Shown: piece after piece, positions 17,793 through 27,489 of the stretch
How the letters are laid out: the number at the start of each line of letters is the position of its first letter
How positions within the stretch are numbered: position 1 is the first letter of the stretch
DNA from: Streptomyces sp. NBC_01551
GTDB lineage: Bacteria; Actinomycetota; Actinomycetes; Streptomycetales; Streptomycetaceae
Length of the DNA stretch: 64,000 nt
Direction: 5' to 3'
Assembly: GCF_026339935.1 (NCBI RefSeq)
Contig: NZ_JAPEPX010000001.1
Coordinates: forward strand, 558,001-622,000
The notes under the pieces: generated by a model
Database searches by the model: none
What the model was told of the DNA's origin: nothing
What the model saw: only the letters and a program-made list of their open reading frames with translations
Position numbers and translations under genes: made by a program

Positions 17793-19457
17793 ATGAGCCC
17801 CGCAACCGCTGGTGTGCTCCAGCTGCTCGCGCTGATCGGCGCGCTCGCACTGGCATACCGTCCGCTCGGCGACCACATGGCCCGGGTCTACTCCTCCGAG
17901 AAGCACTACACGCCGGAGAAGTGGATATACAAGGCCATCGGCGCCAACCCGTCGGCCGAGATGCGCTGGCCCGCGTACCTGCGCGGCGTCCTGGCGTTTT
18001 CCGCCGTGAGTGTCCTCTTCCTCTACGTCCTGCAGCGCCTGCAGGGCGTCCTGCCCGGCTCGCTCGGCTTCGTGTCGATCGACCCGGACCAGGCGTTCAA
18101 CACCGCCGCGTCGTTCGTGGCGAACACCAACTGGCAGTCGTACTACGGCGAGCAGGCCATGGGCCACGTCGTGCAGACCGGCGGCCTCGCGGTCCAGAAC
18201 TTCGTCTCGGCGGCGGTCGGCATGGCCGTGGCCGTGGCGCTCGTACGCGGCTTCGCCCGCTCCCGTACCGGTGAGCTCGGCAACTTCTGGGCGGACCTGG
18301 TGCGCGGCACCGTCCGCATCCTGCTGCCCCTCTCGGTGATCGGCGCGCTGATCCTCGTCGCGTGCGGCGTGATCCAGAACTTCGCCGGGATCCACGAGGT
18401 CGGCCAGTTCATGGGCGGCACGCAGCAGTGGAACGGCGGCGCGGTGGCCTCGCAGGAGGTCATCAAGGAGCTGGGCACCAACGGCGGCGGTTACTTCAAC
18501 GCCAACTCGGCCCACCCGTTCGAGAATCCGACCCCGTTCTCCAACCTGTTCGAGGTCTTCCTGATCCTGGTCATCCCGTTCGCCCTGACGCGGACCTTCG
18601 GCCGGATGGTCGGCAACCTGCGCCAGGGTTACGCGATCCTCGCCACCATGGGCGTCATCTGGGTCGGTTTCACGGCGCTGATGATGTGGACCGAGTTCGC
18701 CCACCACGGCCCGGCGCTCCAGGCGGCGGGCGGGGCGATGGAGGGCAAGGAGACCCGCTTCGGCATCGGCGCCTCGTCGATCTTCGCCGTGGCCACCACC
18801 CTGACCTCGACGGGCGCGGTCAACTCCTTCCACTCCTCCTACACCGGCTTCGGCGGCGGCATCACCATGCTGGGCATGCAGCTCGGCGAGATCGCGCCCG
18901 GCGGTGTCGGTTCCGGCCTCTACGGCATGCTGATCATGGCGATCATCGCGGTGTTCATCGCCGGCCTGATGGTCGGCCGCACGCCCGAGTACCTGGGCAA
19001 GAAGATCGGCACCCGCCAGATCAAGCTGGCCGCCTGCTACATCCTCATCACCCCGGCGCTGGTGCTCTGCTTCACCGCCGCCGCGATGGCGCTGCCCACC
19101 CCGGGCAACTCGATGGCCAACCCCGGCGCGCACGGATTCTCCGAGATCCTCTACGCCTACACCTCGGGCGCCAACAACAACGGCTCCGCGTTCGCGGGCC
19201 TGAACGCCGACACGCAGTGGTTCAACTCGACCATCGGCATCGCGATGCTGCTGGGCCGCTTCCTGCCGATCGTGTTCGTCCTGGCCTTGGCCGGCTCGCT
19301 CGCCGAGCAGCAGCCCGTACCGGCCACGGCGGGCACGCTTCGCACCGACAAGCCGCTCTACGCGGGCCTGCTCGTCGGCACGATCGTCATCATCACCGGT
19401 CTGACCTACTTCCCCGCCCTCGCGCTGGGCCCGCTTGCCGAAGGGCTCGCCTCATGA
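17793..19457 (+). CDS. kdpA: potassium-transporting ATPase subunit KdpA
   Basis: 554 residues, standard KdpA length. It is the K+-selective channel-like subunit with about ten membrane helices. Selectivity-loop motifs are visible: [19 protein letters not shown] near residues 228-246, [10 protein letters not shown] near 340 and [13 protein letters not shown] near 455. It takes K+ from outside and passes it to KdpB. Its stop overlaps the kdpB start (ATGA), as expected for a tightly coupled complex. Confidence 0.97.
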   Translation: MSPATAGVLQLLALIGALALAYRPLGDHMARVYSSEKHYTPEKWIYKAIGANPSAEMRWPAYLRGVLAFSAVSVLFLYVLQRLQGVLPGSLGFVSIDPDQAFNTAASFVANTNWQSYYGEQAMGHVVQTGGLAVQNFVSAAVGMAVAVALVRGFARSRTGELGNFWADLVRGTVRILLPLSVIGALILVACGVIQNFAGIHEVGQFMGGTQQWNGGAVASQEVIKELGTNGGGYFNANSAHPFENPTPFSNLFEVFLILVIPFALTRTFGRMVGNLRQGYAILATMGVIWVGFTALMMWTEFAHHGPALQAAGGAMEGKETRFGIGASSIFAVATTLTSTGAVNSFHSSYTGFGGGITMLGMQLGEIAPGGVGSGLYGMLIMAIIAVFIAGLMVGRTPEYLGKKIGTRQIKLAACYILITPALVLCFTAAAMALPTPGNSMANPGAHGFSEILYAYTSGANNNGSAFAGLNADTQWFNSTIGIAMLLGRFLPIVFVLALAGSLAEQQPVPATAGTLRTDKPLYAGLLVGTIVIITGLTYFPALALGPLAEGLAS

Positions 19458-21559
19458 GCACCATCACCCCCACCCGTGCTCCGCACGAAGACCTTCCCAC
19501 CGGACACAAACCCCCGGCGGGGCGCGTCGGCGGCGGCCTGTTCGACCCCAAGGCCCTGATCAAGTCCTTCCCCGACGCGGTGAGGAAGCTCGACCCGCGC
19601 GTCATGGTCAAGTCGCCGGTCATGTTCGTGGTCCTCGTCGGCTCGGTGGTCACCACCGCCTTGGCGATCAAGGACCCGACGGACTGGTTCGGCTGGGCGA
19701 TCACCGCCTGGCTGTGGCTGACCACGATCTTCGCCAACCTCGCGGAGGCCGTGGCGGAAGGCCGCGGCAAGGCGCAGGCTGACACGCTGCGCAAGGCCAA
19801 GACCGACACGGTCGCCCGCCGGCTGTCCGAGGACGGCCGGACCGAGGAGCGGGTCCCGGGCACGGACCTGCGGATCGGCGACCTGGTCGTCTGTGAGGCC
19901 GGGGACGTCATCCCCGGTGACGGTGACGTCGTCGAAGGTGTCGCCTCCGTGGACGAGTCCGCCATCACCGGCGAGTCCGCGCCCGTCATCCGGGAGTCCG
20001 GTGGCGACCGCAGCGCCGTCACCGGCGGTACGAAGGTCCTCTCCGACCGCGTCGTCATCAAGATCACGACGAAGCCCGGCGAGACCTTCATCGACCGCAT
20101 GATCAACCTGGTCGAGGGCGCGGCCCGGCAGAAGACGCCCAACGAGATCGCGCTGAACATCCTGCTCGCGTCCCTCACGATCGTCTTCCTGCTGGCCGTC
20201 GTCACGCTCCAGCCGTTCGCGATCTACGCGGACGCCCAGCAGTCGATGATCGTGCTCACCGCGCTCCTGGTCTGCCTGATCCCGACCACCATCGGCGCAC
20301 TGCTCTCCGCGATCGGCATCGCCGGCATGGACCGCCTGGTCCAGCGCAACGTCCTGGCCATGTCGGGGCGCGCGGTGGAGGCCGCGGGCGACGTGTCGAC
20401 GCTCCTGCTGGACAAGACCGGCACCATCACCCTGGGCAACCGGCAGGCGGCCGAGTTCGTGCCGGTCAAGGGCACCACGGAGGCCGAACTGGCCGACGCC
20501 GCGCAGCTGTCGTCGCTGGCGGACGAGACCCCCGAGGGCCGTTCGATCGTCGTCCTGGCGAAGGAGAAGTACGGGCTGCGCGAACGCCACCAGGGCGAAC
20601 TGACGCAGGCCACCTGGGTCGCGTTCACCGCCCAGACGCGGATGTCGGGCGTGGACGTGGACGGGAAGAAGACCCGCAAGGGCGCGGCCGGTTCGGTCAT
20701 CACCTGGGTCAAGGAACAGGGCGGCCGCGTCGGCGAGGACGCCGACCTCCTCGCCAACCGGATCTCCGAGGCCGGCGGCACCCCGCTCCTGGTGGCGGTC
20801 CAGGACGAGAAGGGCGCCCGGATCCTGGGCGTCATCCACCTCAAGGACGTCGTCAAGGACGGCATGCGCGAGCGGTTCGACGAACTGCGCCGCATGGGCA
20901 TCAAGACGATCATGATCACGGGTGACAACCCGCTCACCGCGAAGGCCATCGCGCGGGAAGCCGGTGTCGACGACTTCCTGGCCGAGGCCACTCCCGAGGA
21001 CAAGATGGCCCTCATCAAGCGGGAGCAGGCGGGCGGCAAGCTCGTCGCGATGACGGGTGACGGCACCAACGACGCCCCGGCCCTCGCGCAGGCGGACGTG
21101 GGCGTGGCGATGAACACGGGCACCTCGGCCGCCAAGGAGGCCGGGAACATGGTGGACCTGGACTCCAACCCCACCAAGCTCATCGAGATCGTCGAGATCG
21201 GCAAGCAACTCCTCATCACCCGGGGGGCCCTGACCACCTTCTCGATCGCCAACGACGTCGCGAAGTACTTCGCGATCATCCCGGCCATGTTCGCCGTGGT
21301 CTACCCGGGCCTCGACAAGCTCAACATCATGGGCCTGCACTCGCCGAACTCCGCGATCCTCTCCGCGGTCGTCTTCAACGCGCTGATCATCATCGCGCTC
21401 GTGCCGCTCGCCCTGAAGGGCGTCCAGTACAAGCCGACCAGCGCCGACAAGATGCTCCGCCGCAACCTGGGCATCTACGGACTCGGCGGCCTCATCGCCC
21501 CGTTCATCGGCATCAAGCTCATCGACATGCTCATCACCCTCATTCCCGGAATCGGCTGA
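19454..21559 (+). CDS. kdpB: potassium-transporting ATPase subunit KdpB
   Basis: 701 residues, P-type ATPase subunit of KdpFABC. Motifs: [20 protein letters not shown] (actuator TGES), phosphorylated Asp in [13 protein letters not shown] near residue 319, [18 protein letters not shown] and [19 protein letters not shown]. It couples ATP hydrolysis to K+ uptake. The start is the ATG overlapping the kdpA stop; the long frame upstream is a shadow of kdpA. Very similar to the stand-alone KdpB at 13205-15355, but with a different N-terminus and a shorter nucleotide-binding part. Confidence 0.97.
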   Translation: MSTITPTRAPHEDLPTGHKPPAGRVGGGLFDPKALIKSFPDAVRKLDPRVMVKSPVMFVVLVGSVVTTALAIKDPTDWFGWAITAWLWLTTIFANLAEAVAEGRGKAQADTLRKAKTDTVARRLSEDGRTEERVPGTDLRIGDLVVCEAGDVIPGDGDVVEGVASVDESAITGESAPVIRESGGDRSAVTGGTKVLSDRVVIKITTKPGETFIDRMINLVEGAARQKTPNEIALNILLASLTIVFLLAVVTLQPFAIYADAQQSMIVLTALLVCLIPTTIGALLSAIGIAGMDRLVQRNVLAMSGRAVEAAGDVSTLLLDKTGTITLGNRQAAEFVPVKGTTEAELADAAQLSSLADETPEGRSIVVLAKEKYGLRERHQGELTQATWVAFTAQTRMSGVDVDGKKTRKGAAGSVITWVKEQGGRVGEDADLLANRISEAGGTPLLVAVQDEKGARILGVIHLKDVVKDGMRERFDELRRMGIKTIMITGDNPLTAKAIAREAGVDDFLAEATPEDKMALIKREQAGGKLVAMTGDGTNDAPALAQADVGVAMNTGTSAAKEAGNMVDLDSNPTKLIEIVEIGKQLLITRGALTTFSIANDVAKYFAIIPAMFAVVYPGLDKLNIMGLHSPNSAILSAVVFNALIIIALVPLALKGVQYKPTSADKMLRRNLGIYGLGGLIAPFIGIKLIDMLITLIPGIG

Positions 21560-21565
21560 CCTGCC

Positions 21566-22243
21566 ATGAACACTTCTGTCGGCAACACCGCCCGCCTCCT
21601 CGGCGCCGGCCTGCGTGCCCTCCTCGTCCTGACGGTCGTCTGCGGCGTCCTCTACCCGCTGGCCGTGACCGGCATCGCCCAGGCCCTGTTCAACGACAAC
21701 GCCAACGGCTCCGAGATCAAGGACAAGAGCGGCCAGGTCATCGGCTCGTCCCTGATCGGGCAGACCTACAACCTGCCCAAGGCCAACCCGGACGACCCGG
21801 AGGAAGCCGCCAAGCCGGACCCGAAGTGGTTCCAGCCGCGCCCCTCCAACGGCCTCGGATCCAACAGCGTCAACACCCGGTACTCCCTGATCCTCTCCGG
21901 CGCCACCAACAAGGCCGCCGACAACCCGGACCTGGTCAAGCTGGTCGAGGACGCCAAGGCAGCCGTGATCGCGGACAACACCACGAAGTCCTACACGGTC
22001 AAGCCCCAGGACGTGCCGGCCGACGCCGTCACCTCCTCCGGCTCCGGCCTCGACCCCAACATCTCCCCGGCCTACGCCGACCTCCAGGTGCACCGCGTGG
22101 CCGAACAGAACGACCTCGACGTCAAGCGGGTCGAGAAGCTCGTCAAGGACAACACCACGGGCCGCACCCTCGGGTTCATGGGCGAGCCCCGCGTCAACGT
22201 CCTGGAGCTCAACTCCGCCCTCAGGGAACTGACCAAGAGCTGA
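21566..22243 (+). CDS. kdpC: potassium-transporting ATPase subunit KdpC
   Basis: 225 residues, one N-terminal membrane helix (ALLVLTVVCGVLYPLAVTGIA) then a periplasm-facing domain with the KdpC marks SSLIGQTYNLP, WFQPRPS, SGSGLDPNISPAYADLQ and LNVLELN-type ending (RVNVLELNSALREL). It supports the ATPase subunit in the KdpFABC complex. Follows kdpB by 6 bp. Confidence 0.96.
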   Translation: MNTSVGNTARLLGAGLRALLVLTVVCGVLYPLAVTGIAQALFNDNANGSEIKDKSGQVIGSSLIGQTYNLPKANPDDPEEAAKPDPKWFQPRPSNGLGSNSVNTRYSLILSGATNKAADNPDLVKLVEDAKAAVIADNTTKSYTVKPQDVPADAVTSSGSGLDPNISPAYADLQVHRVAEQNDLDVKRVEKLVKDNTTGRTLGFMGEPRVNVLELNSALRELTKS

Positions 22244-22268
22244 TGGTCCGCTTCCCACGGACGAGCAG

Positions 22269-22301
22269 CCGGTGGGGCGCGGGCCCTGCGCGCCCCACCG
22301 G
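22269..22301 (+). terminator. hairpin between kdpC and kdpE
   Basis: A perfect 13-bp stem (left arm CCGGTGGGGCGCG) with a 7-base loop, followed by TTCCTT. It lacks a full U-tract but could stop or attenuate transcription after kdpC, lowering expression of the two regulators relative to the pump. Confidence 0.6.
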
Positions 22302-22341
22302 TTCCTTATCCGCCCGCAACGAAGGAAAGGCTGCACACCCC

Positions 22342-23025
22342 ATGACCCGGGTGCTCGTGGTGGAGGACGACCCCCAGCTCGTACGCGCGCTGAAGATCAA
22401 CCTCCAGGCGCGGAAGTTCGAAGTGGAAGAGGCCACCGACGGCACCGCCGCGCTCCGGCTCGCGGCCGCCCGCAAGCCGGACGTCATCCTGCTGGACCTC
22501 GGACTGCCGGACATGGACGGCGTGGAGGTGATCAGGGGGGTCCGCGGCTGGAGCCGGGTGCCCATCCTGGTGGTCTCCGCCCGCCACACGTCCGAGGAGA
22601 AGATCCGGGCCCTGGACGCCGGCGCCGACGACTACGTGACGAAACCGTTCAGCATGGACGAGCTGCTGGCCCGGCTGCGGGCGGCCACCCGCCGGCAGGA
22701 GGATCCCGCCGGGTCCGCCGGGCCGGCCCTGGTCACGACGGACGACTTCACCGTGGACCTGGCGGCGAAGAAGGTGGTGCGCGCCGACCGCACCGTGCGC
22801 CTGACCCCGACCGAGTGGCACCTGCTGGAACTGCTGATCGCCCATCCCGGGCACCTCGTCTCCCAGCGCAAGCTGCTGCTGGAGGTCTGGGGGCCGACGT
22901 ACGCGGAGCACACCAACTACCTCCGGGTCTACATGGCCCAGCTGCGGCGCAAGCTGGAGGCGGATCCCTCCCATCCCCGGTACCTGATCACCGAGCCGGG
23001 CATGGGCTACCGCTTCGAACCCTGA
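22342..23025 (+). CDS. kdpE: response regulator KdpE
   Basis: 227 residues, OmpR/PhoB family. Receiver domain with acidic pocket VVEDD and phospho-acceptor Asp52 in ILLDLGLPDMDG, Lys in DYVTKPFSMDEL, then a winged-helix DNA-binding domain (LTPTEWHLLELLIAHPGHLVSQ...TNYLRVYMAQLRRKLE). It should activate kdpFABC when phosphorylated by KdpD. Gene order here is kdpE before kdpD, the reverse of Escherichia coli. Candidate binder of the 11-bp tandem repeats in this window. Confidence 0.96.
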   Translation: MTRVLVVEDDPQLVRALKINLQARKFEVEEATDGTAALRLAAARKPDVILLDLGLPDMDGVEVIRGVRGWSRVPILVVSARHTSEEKIRALDAGADDYVTKPFSMDELLARLRAATRRQEDPAGSAGPALVTTDDFTVDLAAKKVVRADRTVRLTPTEWHLLELLIAHPGHLVSQRKLLLEVWGPTYAEHTNYLRVYMAQLRRKLEADPSHPRYLITEPGMGYRFEP

Positions 23026-23065
23026 CGGACACTGGAAATCGAGTAGAACGAGAACCCGGCATCAC

Positions 23066-25612
23066 ATGAGACGCGGAAAGCTCCGGATCTACCTCGGCTC
23101 GGCCCCGGGCGTCGGCAAGACGTACGCGATGCTCTCCGAGGCCCACCGCAGGATCGAGCGAGGCACCGACTGCGTCGTCGGCTTCGTCGAACACCACCAC
23201 CGGCCGCGCACCGAGGTCATGCTGCACGGCCTGGAAGTGACCCCGCGAAGGGAAATCCCGTACCGGGACAGCACCTTCACGGAGATGGACGTGGACGCCC
23301 TGCTGGCGCGCCGGCCCGCGGTCGCCCTCGTGGACGAGCTCGCGCACACGAACATCCCGGGCGCGCGCAACGCCAAGCGCTGGCAGGACGTGGAGGAGCT
23401 CCTCCAGGCCGGGATCGACGTCGTCACCACCGTCAACATCCAGCACCTGGAGTCCCTCGGCGACGTCGTGGAGACCATCACCGGGGTGCGCCAGCGCGAG
23501 ACGGTGCCGGACGAGGTGGTGCGGCGCGCGGACCAGATCGAGCTCGTCGACATGTCGCCGCAGGCCCTGCGCCGCCGGATGGCGCACGGCAACATCTACA
23601 AGCCCGACAAGGTCGACGCCGCGCTCTCCAACTACTTCCGCCCCGGCAACCTGACGGCGCTGCGCGAACTCGCGCTGCTGTGGGTCGCCGACCGGGTGGA
23701 CGAGTACCTCCAGGAGTACCGCGGCGAGCACGACATCCGCTCCACCTGGCAGGCCCGCGAGCGGATCGTCGTCGGCCTCACCGGCGGCCCCGAGGGCCGT
23801 ACCCTGATCCGCCGCGCCGCCCGGCTCGCCGAGAAGGGCGCGGGCGGCGAGGTGCTGGCCGTGTACATCGCGGCCAGCGACGGCCTCTCCTCCGCGTCCC
23901 CCAAGGAACTCGGCGTCCAGCGCACCCTGGTCGAGGACCTCGGCGGCACCTTCCACCACGTCATAGGCGATGACGTGGCGTACTCCCTGCTGGAGTTCGC
24001 CCGGGGGGTGAACGCGACCCAGATCGTCCTCGGCGTCAGCCGCCGACGGCCCTGGCAGTACGTGTTCGGCCCGGGGGTGAGCGCCACGGTGGCCGTCGAG
24101 TCCGGGCCCGACCTCGACGTCCACATGGTCACCCACGACGCCGCCGCCCGGGGCCGCGGCCGTCTGCCGGTGGCCCGCGGCGCCCGGCTGGGCCGCTCGC
24201 GCCTCGCCTGGGGGTGGCTGACCGGTGTCGTCGGCCCCGCCCTGCTCACCCTGCTGCTCCACCAGGTCGTCCCCGGGCTCGGACTCGCGAACGACATGCT
24301 GCTGTTCCTCACCTTCACGGTCGCGGCAGCGCTGCTCGGCGGGCTGCTGCCGGCCCTCGCGTCGGCCGCGTTCGGCTCCCTGCTGCTGAACTACTTCTTC
24401 ACACCGCCGCTCTACCGGCTCACGGTCTCCGACCCGCGCAACATCGTCGCCATCTCGATCTTCGTCGGGGTTGCCGTGTCGGTGGCCTCCGTGGTGGACC
24501 TGGCCGCCCGCCGCACCCACCAGGCCGCCCGGCTGCGGGCCGAGTCCGAGATCCTCTCCTTCCTCGCGGGCAGCATCCTGCGCGGCGAGGATTCCCTGGA
24601 CGCCCTGCTGGAGCGGCTGCGCGAGACGTTCTCGATGCAGTCCGTGGCCCTGCTGGAGCGGGCCGGCGAGGTGGAGCCGTGGACCACGGCCGGCGCCGTC
24701 GGCGCGCGTCCGGTCGCCCGCCCCGAGGACGCCGATGTGGACATGCCGATAGGGGACAACATGGCCCTCGCCCTGTCGGGGCGGGTGCTGCCCGCCGAGG
24801 ACCGGCGGGTGCTGGGCGCCTTCGCCGCGCAGGCGGCCGTCGTCCTCGACCGTCAGCGCCTGGTCGACGAGGCGGGCAGGGCCCGGGAACTCGCGGAGGG
24901 CAACAAGATCCGTACCGCCCTGCTGGCGGCCGTCAGCCACGACCTGCGCACCCCGCTCGCGGGCATCAAGGCGTCGGTCACCTCGCTGCGTTCCGACGAC
25001 GTCGAATGGTCCGAGGCCGACCGGGCCGAGCTGCTGGAGGGCATCGAGGAAGGCGCCGACCGGCTCGCCGCGCTGATCGGGAACCTCCTGGACATGTCCC
25101 GCCTGAACACCGGGGCCGTCGTCCCGCTGATCCGCGAGACCGACCTGGACGAGGTCGTCCCGATGGCCCTGGGCGGCGTACCCGACGGCAGCGTCGAGCT
25201 GGACATCCCCGAAACCCTGCCGATGGTCGCCGTCGACCGGGGGCTGCTGGAGCGGGTCGTGGCGAACGTCGTGGAGAACGCCGTCAAGTACAGCCCGGAC
25301 GGGCAGCCCGTCCTCGTCTCCGCCAGTTGTCTGCCGGGCCGGGTGGAGCTGCGGGTCGTCGACCGCGGGCCCGGCGTCCCAGACGAGGCGAAGGACCGGA
25401 TCTTCGCGCCGTTCCAGCGGTACGGGGACGCCCCGCGGGGTGCCGGCGTCGGCCTCGGGCTCGCGGTGGCCCGCGGCTTCACGGAGGCCGTCGGCGGCAC
25501 CCTGACCGCCGAGGACACCCCCGGCGGCGGGCTCACCATGGTGCTCACCCTGCCCACGGCCGCCGACGCCCCGCCGGTCGCCCCGGAGCTGCCGGCCTCG
25601 GCGGTCACCTGA
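23066..25612 (+). CDS. kdpD: osmosensitive K+ channel histidine kinase KdpD
   Basis: 848 residues with full KdpD layout. N-terminal KdpD domain has Walker A (GSAPGVGKTYAML) and Walker B-like VALVDELAHTN. A universal-stress domain follows (about 230-360), then four membrane helices (about 385-480), a GAF-like region and the kinase core. The phospho-acceptor His is in AAVSHDLRTPLAGIKAS near residue 627; N and G boxes are NVVENAVKYSPDG and GVGLGLAVARGF. It senses low K+/turgor and phosphorylates KdpE. Its last 8 bases overlap the convergent TetR gene. Confidence 0.96.
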   Translation: MRRGKLRIYLGSAPGVGKTYAMLSEAHRRIERGTDCVVGFVEHHHRPRTEVMLHGLEVTPRREIPYRDSTFTEMDVDALLARRPAVALVDELAHTNIPGARNAKRWQDVEELLQAGIDVVTTVNIQHLESLGDVVETITGVRQRETVPDEVVRRADQIELVDMSPQALRRRMAHGNIYKPDKVDAALSNYFRPGNLTALRELALLWVADRVDEYLQEYRGEHDIRSTWQARERIVVGLTGGPEGRTLIRRAARLAEKGAGGEVLAVYIAASDGLSSASPKELGVQRTLVEDLGGTFHHVIGDDVAYSLLEFARGVNATQIVLGVSRRRPWQYVFGPGVSATVAVESGPDLDVHMVTHDAAARGRGRLPVARGARLGRSRLAWGWLTGVVGPALLTLLLHQVVPGLGLANDMLLFLTFTVAAALLGGLLPALASAAFGSLLLNYFFTPPLYRLTVSDPRNIVAISIFVGVAVSVASVVDLAARRTHQAARLRAESEILSFLAGSILRGEDSLDALLERLRETFSMQSVALLERAGEVEPWTTAGAVGARPVARPEDADVDMPIGDNMALALSGRVLPAEDRRVLGAFAAQAAVVLDRQRLVDEAGRARELAEGNKIRTALLAAVSHDLRTPLAGIKASVTSLRSDDVEWSEADRAELLEGIEEGADRLAALIGNLLDMSRLNTGAVVPLIRETDLDEVVPMALGGVPDGSVELDIPETLPMVAVDRGLLERVVANVVENAVKYSPDGQPVLVSASCLPGRVELRVVDRGPGVPDEAKDRIFAPFQRYGDAPRGAGVGLGLAVARGFTEAVGGTLTAEDTPGGGLTMVLTLPTAADAPPVAPELPASAVT

Positions 25613-26273
25613 GGTAGCGCGCCAGGAAGAGGTCCACGCCGGAGGTGACGACCCGGGAGAGCTCCGCCTCGTCGATCTCCGCGTCCGTCGAGAAGGTGTG
25701 CACCAGCTGGAGTACGCCGAGGGTCGCCGCGACGAGCTGCTGCACGGCCAGCGCGGGATCGGGGACGTCCAGCGTCCCGCGCTCGTCGAGCTCGGTGAAT
25801 GCCTCGGTCAGCGGGCCGTTGTTCATGTCGTACGTGACCCGGTACCAGAGCTGGCCGAGCTGCGGGAAGCGGTCGATCTCGCCGATGACCAGGCGGCGCA
25901 GCGACATGATGTCGGGGCGCAGCACCAGCCGGGTCCAGTCGGTGGTGAAGTTGATCAGCGCCGTCCGCAGGTCCGGGGCCTGGGCGATGGTGGAGCTGCA
26001 GCACTGGAGGCCGGCGTACGTCTGGGGCAGGACGCCGCCGACGACGGCGAGGAACAGCCGCTCCTTGTTGCCGAAGTGCTTGTAGATCGTCGCCTTCGAG
26101 ACCCCGGAGCGGTGGGTGATGGCGTCCATCGAGGCCGCCGAGTAGCCCTCGGAGAGGAATTCCGCGAGGGCCGCGTCGATGATCGCCTGCCGCTTGCGCT
26201 GGGCCGAGTCGGAGGGTCCCGGGATGATCGGGATGCCGTACTCGTCCGTGGCGTTCATCGTCTCGGCGTCCAT
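25605..26273 (-). CDS. TetR family regulator (pirin-linked)
   Basis: 222 residues. N-terminal helix-turn-helix: RQAIIDAALAEFLSEGYSAASMDAITHRSGVSKATIYKHFGNKERLF, a textbook TetR domain. The C-terminal ligand domain resembles the AcrR-like C group. GAAGGA lies 9 bp before the ATG. A near-palindrome at 26337-26351 sits in its own promoter and a better copy is in the pirin promoter, so it probably represses both genes. The effector is unknown. Converges on kdpD with 8 bp overlap. Confidence 0.92.
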   Translation of the reverse strand: MDAETMNATDEYGIPIIPGPSDSAQRKRQAIIDAALAEFLSEGYSAASMDAITHRSGVSKATIYKHFGNKERLFLAVVGGVLPQTYAGLQCCSSTIAQAPDLRTALINFTTDWTRLVLRPDIMSLRRLVIGEIDRFPQLGQLWYRVTYDMNNGPLTEAFTELDERGTLDVPDPALAVQQLVAATLGVLQLVHTFSTDAEIDEAELSRVVTSGVDLFLARYLR

Positions 26274-26336
26274 GCGGGGATGTCCTTCGGATCTGCTGCG
26301 CTGATGGGGGTCTCGCAGGGGTCTCTCAGTATATGA

Positions 26337-26351
26337 ACTGAACCGTTCGGT
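26337..26351. promoter_or_regulatory. TetR operator copy, own promoter
   Basis: ACTGAACCGTTCGGT, an imperfect palindrome about 65 bp upstream of the TetR start. It matches the perfect site at 27300-27314 except at the central position and one arm base. Confidence 0.55.
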
Positions 26352-26371
26352 ACGTCACGGGCCGCCCGGGG

Positions 26372-27262
26372 TCACAGCAGGATGCGCCCCATCAGGCCCT
26401 GCTGGTAGTCGAGCTGCGCCTGGTGCAGCTCGGCGGTGGTGTTCATGACGAACGGGCCGCTGCGGGCGACGGGCTCGCCGATCGGCTCGCCGGCCAGCAC
26501 CAGGACCTCGGCCGCCTCGTCCGGGGCGGACACGACGAACCGGTCGCCGTCCTGCCCGAGGACCGCGAGGTGGCCGTTGGCCAGCGCGGCGTCGGGGGTG
26601 GCGGCGGTGCCGGACAGCACGTACAGCATGGCGTTGTGCCCGGCCGGGACGGTGAACTCGGCGCGGCCGCCGACCGCCAGGCGGGCGTGCACCACGAGCA
26701 CGGGGGTGTGGGTGTCGAAGGGGCCCGTCACCCCGTGGGTGGAGCCGGTGATCACGGTGAGCTCAGCGCCCTCGCCGGTGTCGACCGCGGGGATGTCGGC
26801 GGGCGAGCCGTACTGGACCCGCGGCGGGGTGGCCTTGAGGCGGGCCGGCAGGTTCACCCAGATCTGGAGCAGGTGCTGGGGGCCGCCGTCCGCGAGCAGC
26901 CCGGGGGTGGGACGGGCGAGGTGGACGAGGCCCGAGCCCGCGGTGAGCCACTGGACCTCGCCGGGGTTCATGACCCGCTTGTGGCCCTCGGAGTCGATGT
27001 CCTCCATCGCGCCCTCGATGACGTACTGGATCGTCTCGAACCCGCGGTGGGGGTGCGGCGGCGCGCCCTTGGCCTCGCCGGGGCCGAGTACGTGCGGGCC
27101 GACCTGGTCGACCATCAGGAAGGGATCCACGAAGGGGAGTCCGGCCTGAGGGAAGGGGCGGCGGACCGGGAAGCCCTCGCCTTCGAGGGTGTGGAAGGGG
27201 CTGACGACGCGGGCGGTGGAGCGCGTGGTGGCGGCCGGGGCGGCGGCTGTGGAGATGTCCAT
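26372..27262 (-). CDS. pirin family protein
   Basis: 296 residues of bicupin pirin type. Metal-binding His residues lie in PPHPHRGFETIQYVIEG (near residue 65), with the following QWLTAGSGLVH segment also conserved. Bacterial pirins include quercetin 2,3-dioxygenase activities and redox or metabolic modulators. The specific role here is open. Cytoplasmic. Same direction as the downstream TetR gene, 98 bp apart, and apparently under the same repressor. Confidence 0.9.
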   Translation of the reverse strand: MDISTAAAPAATTRSTARVVSPFHTLEGEGFPVRRPFPQAGLPFVDPFLMVDQVGPHVLGPGEAKGAPPHPHRGFETIQYVIEGAMEDIDSEGHKRVMNPGEVQWLTAGSGLVHLARPTPGLLADGGPQHLLQIWVNLPARLKATPPRVQYGSPADIPAVDTGEGAELTVITGSTHGVTGPFDTHTPVLVVHARLAVGGRAEFTVPAGHNAMLYVLSGTAATPDAALANGHLAVLGQDGDRFVVSAPDEAAEVLVLAGEPIGEPVARSGPFVMNTTAELHQAQLDYQQGLMGRILL

Positions 27263-27299
27263 GCCCCGAATGAACTACACCCATCGGTTCACTGTCAAT

Positions 27300-27314
27300 A
27301 CTGAACGGTTCAGT
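27300..27314. promoter_or_regulatory. TetR operator in the pirin promoter
   Basis: ACTGAACGGTTCAGT is a perfect palindrome around one central base, 38 bp upstream of the pirin start. Flanking GGTTCAC elements at about 27286 and 27334 look like extra half-sites. The same motif occurs in the TetR gene's own promoter. Confidence 0.62.
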
Positions 27315-27489
27315 TGGCTGAATGGACCACTTGGTTCACCAGTCAACACCGTCGGCATGTCGGCCAGTTGTCTGGATTCAAGGTCATACGCGGGGAGGAG
27401 CGAGGTCAGATCTCCGGGATGATTCGCCCGGGCGGCGCGTGCAACAGGGTGGGCTGCGACCATCCCTCCGCCGAAAGGACCCGGTCTTC

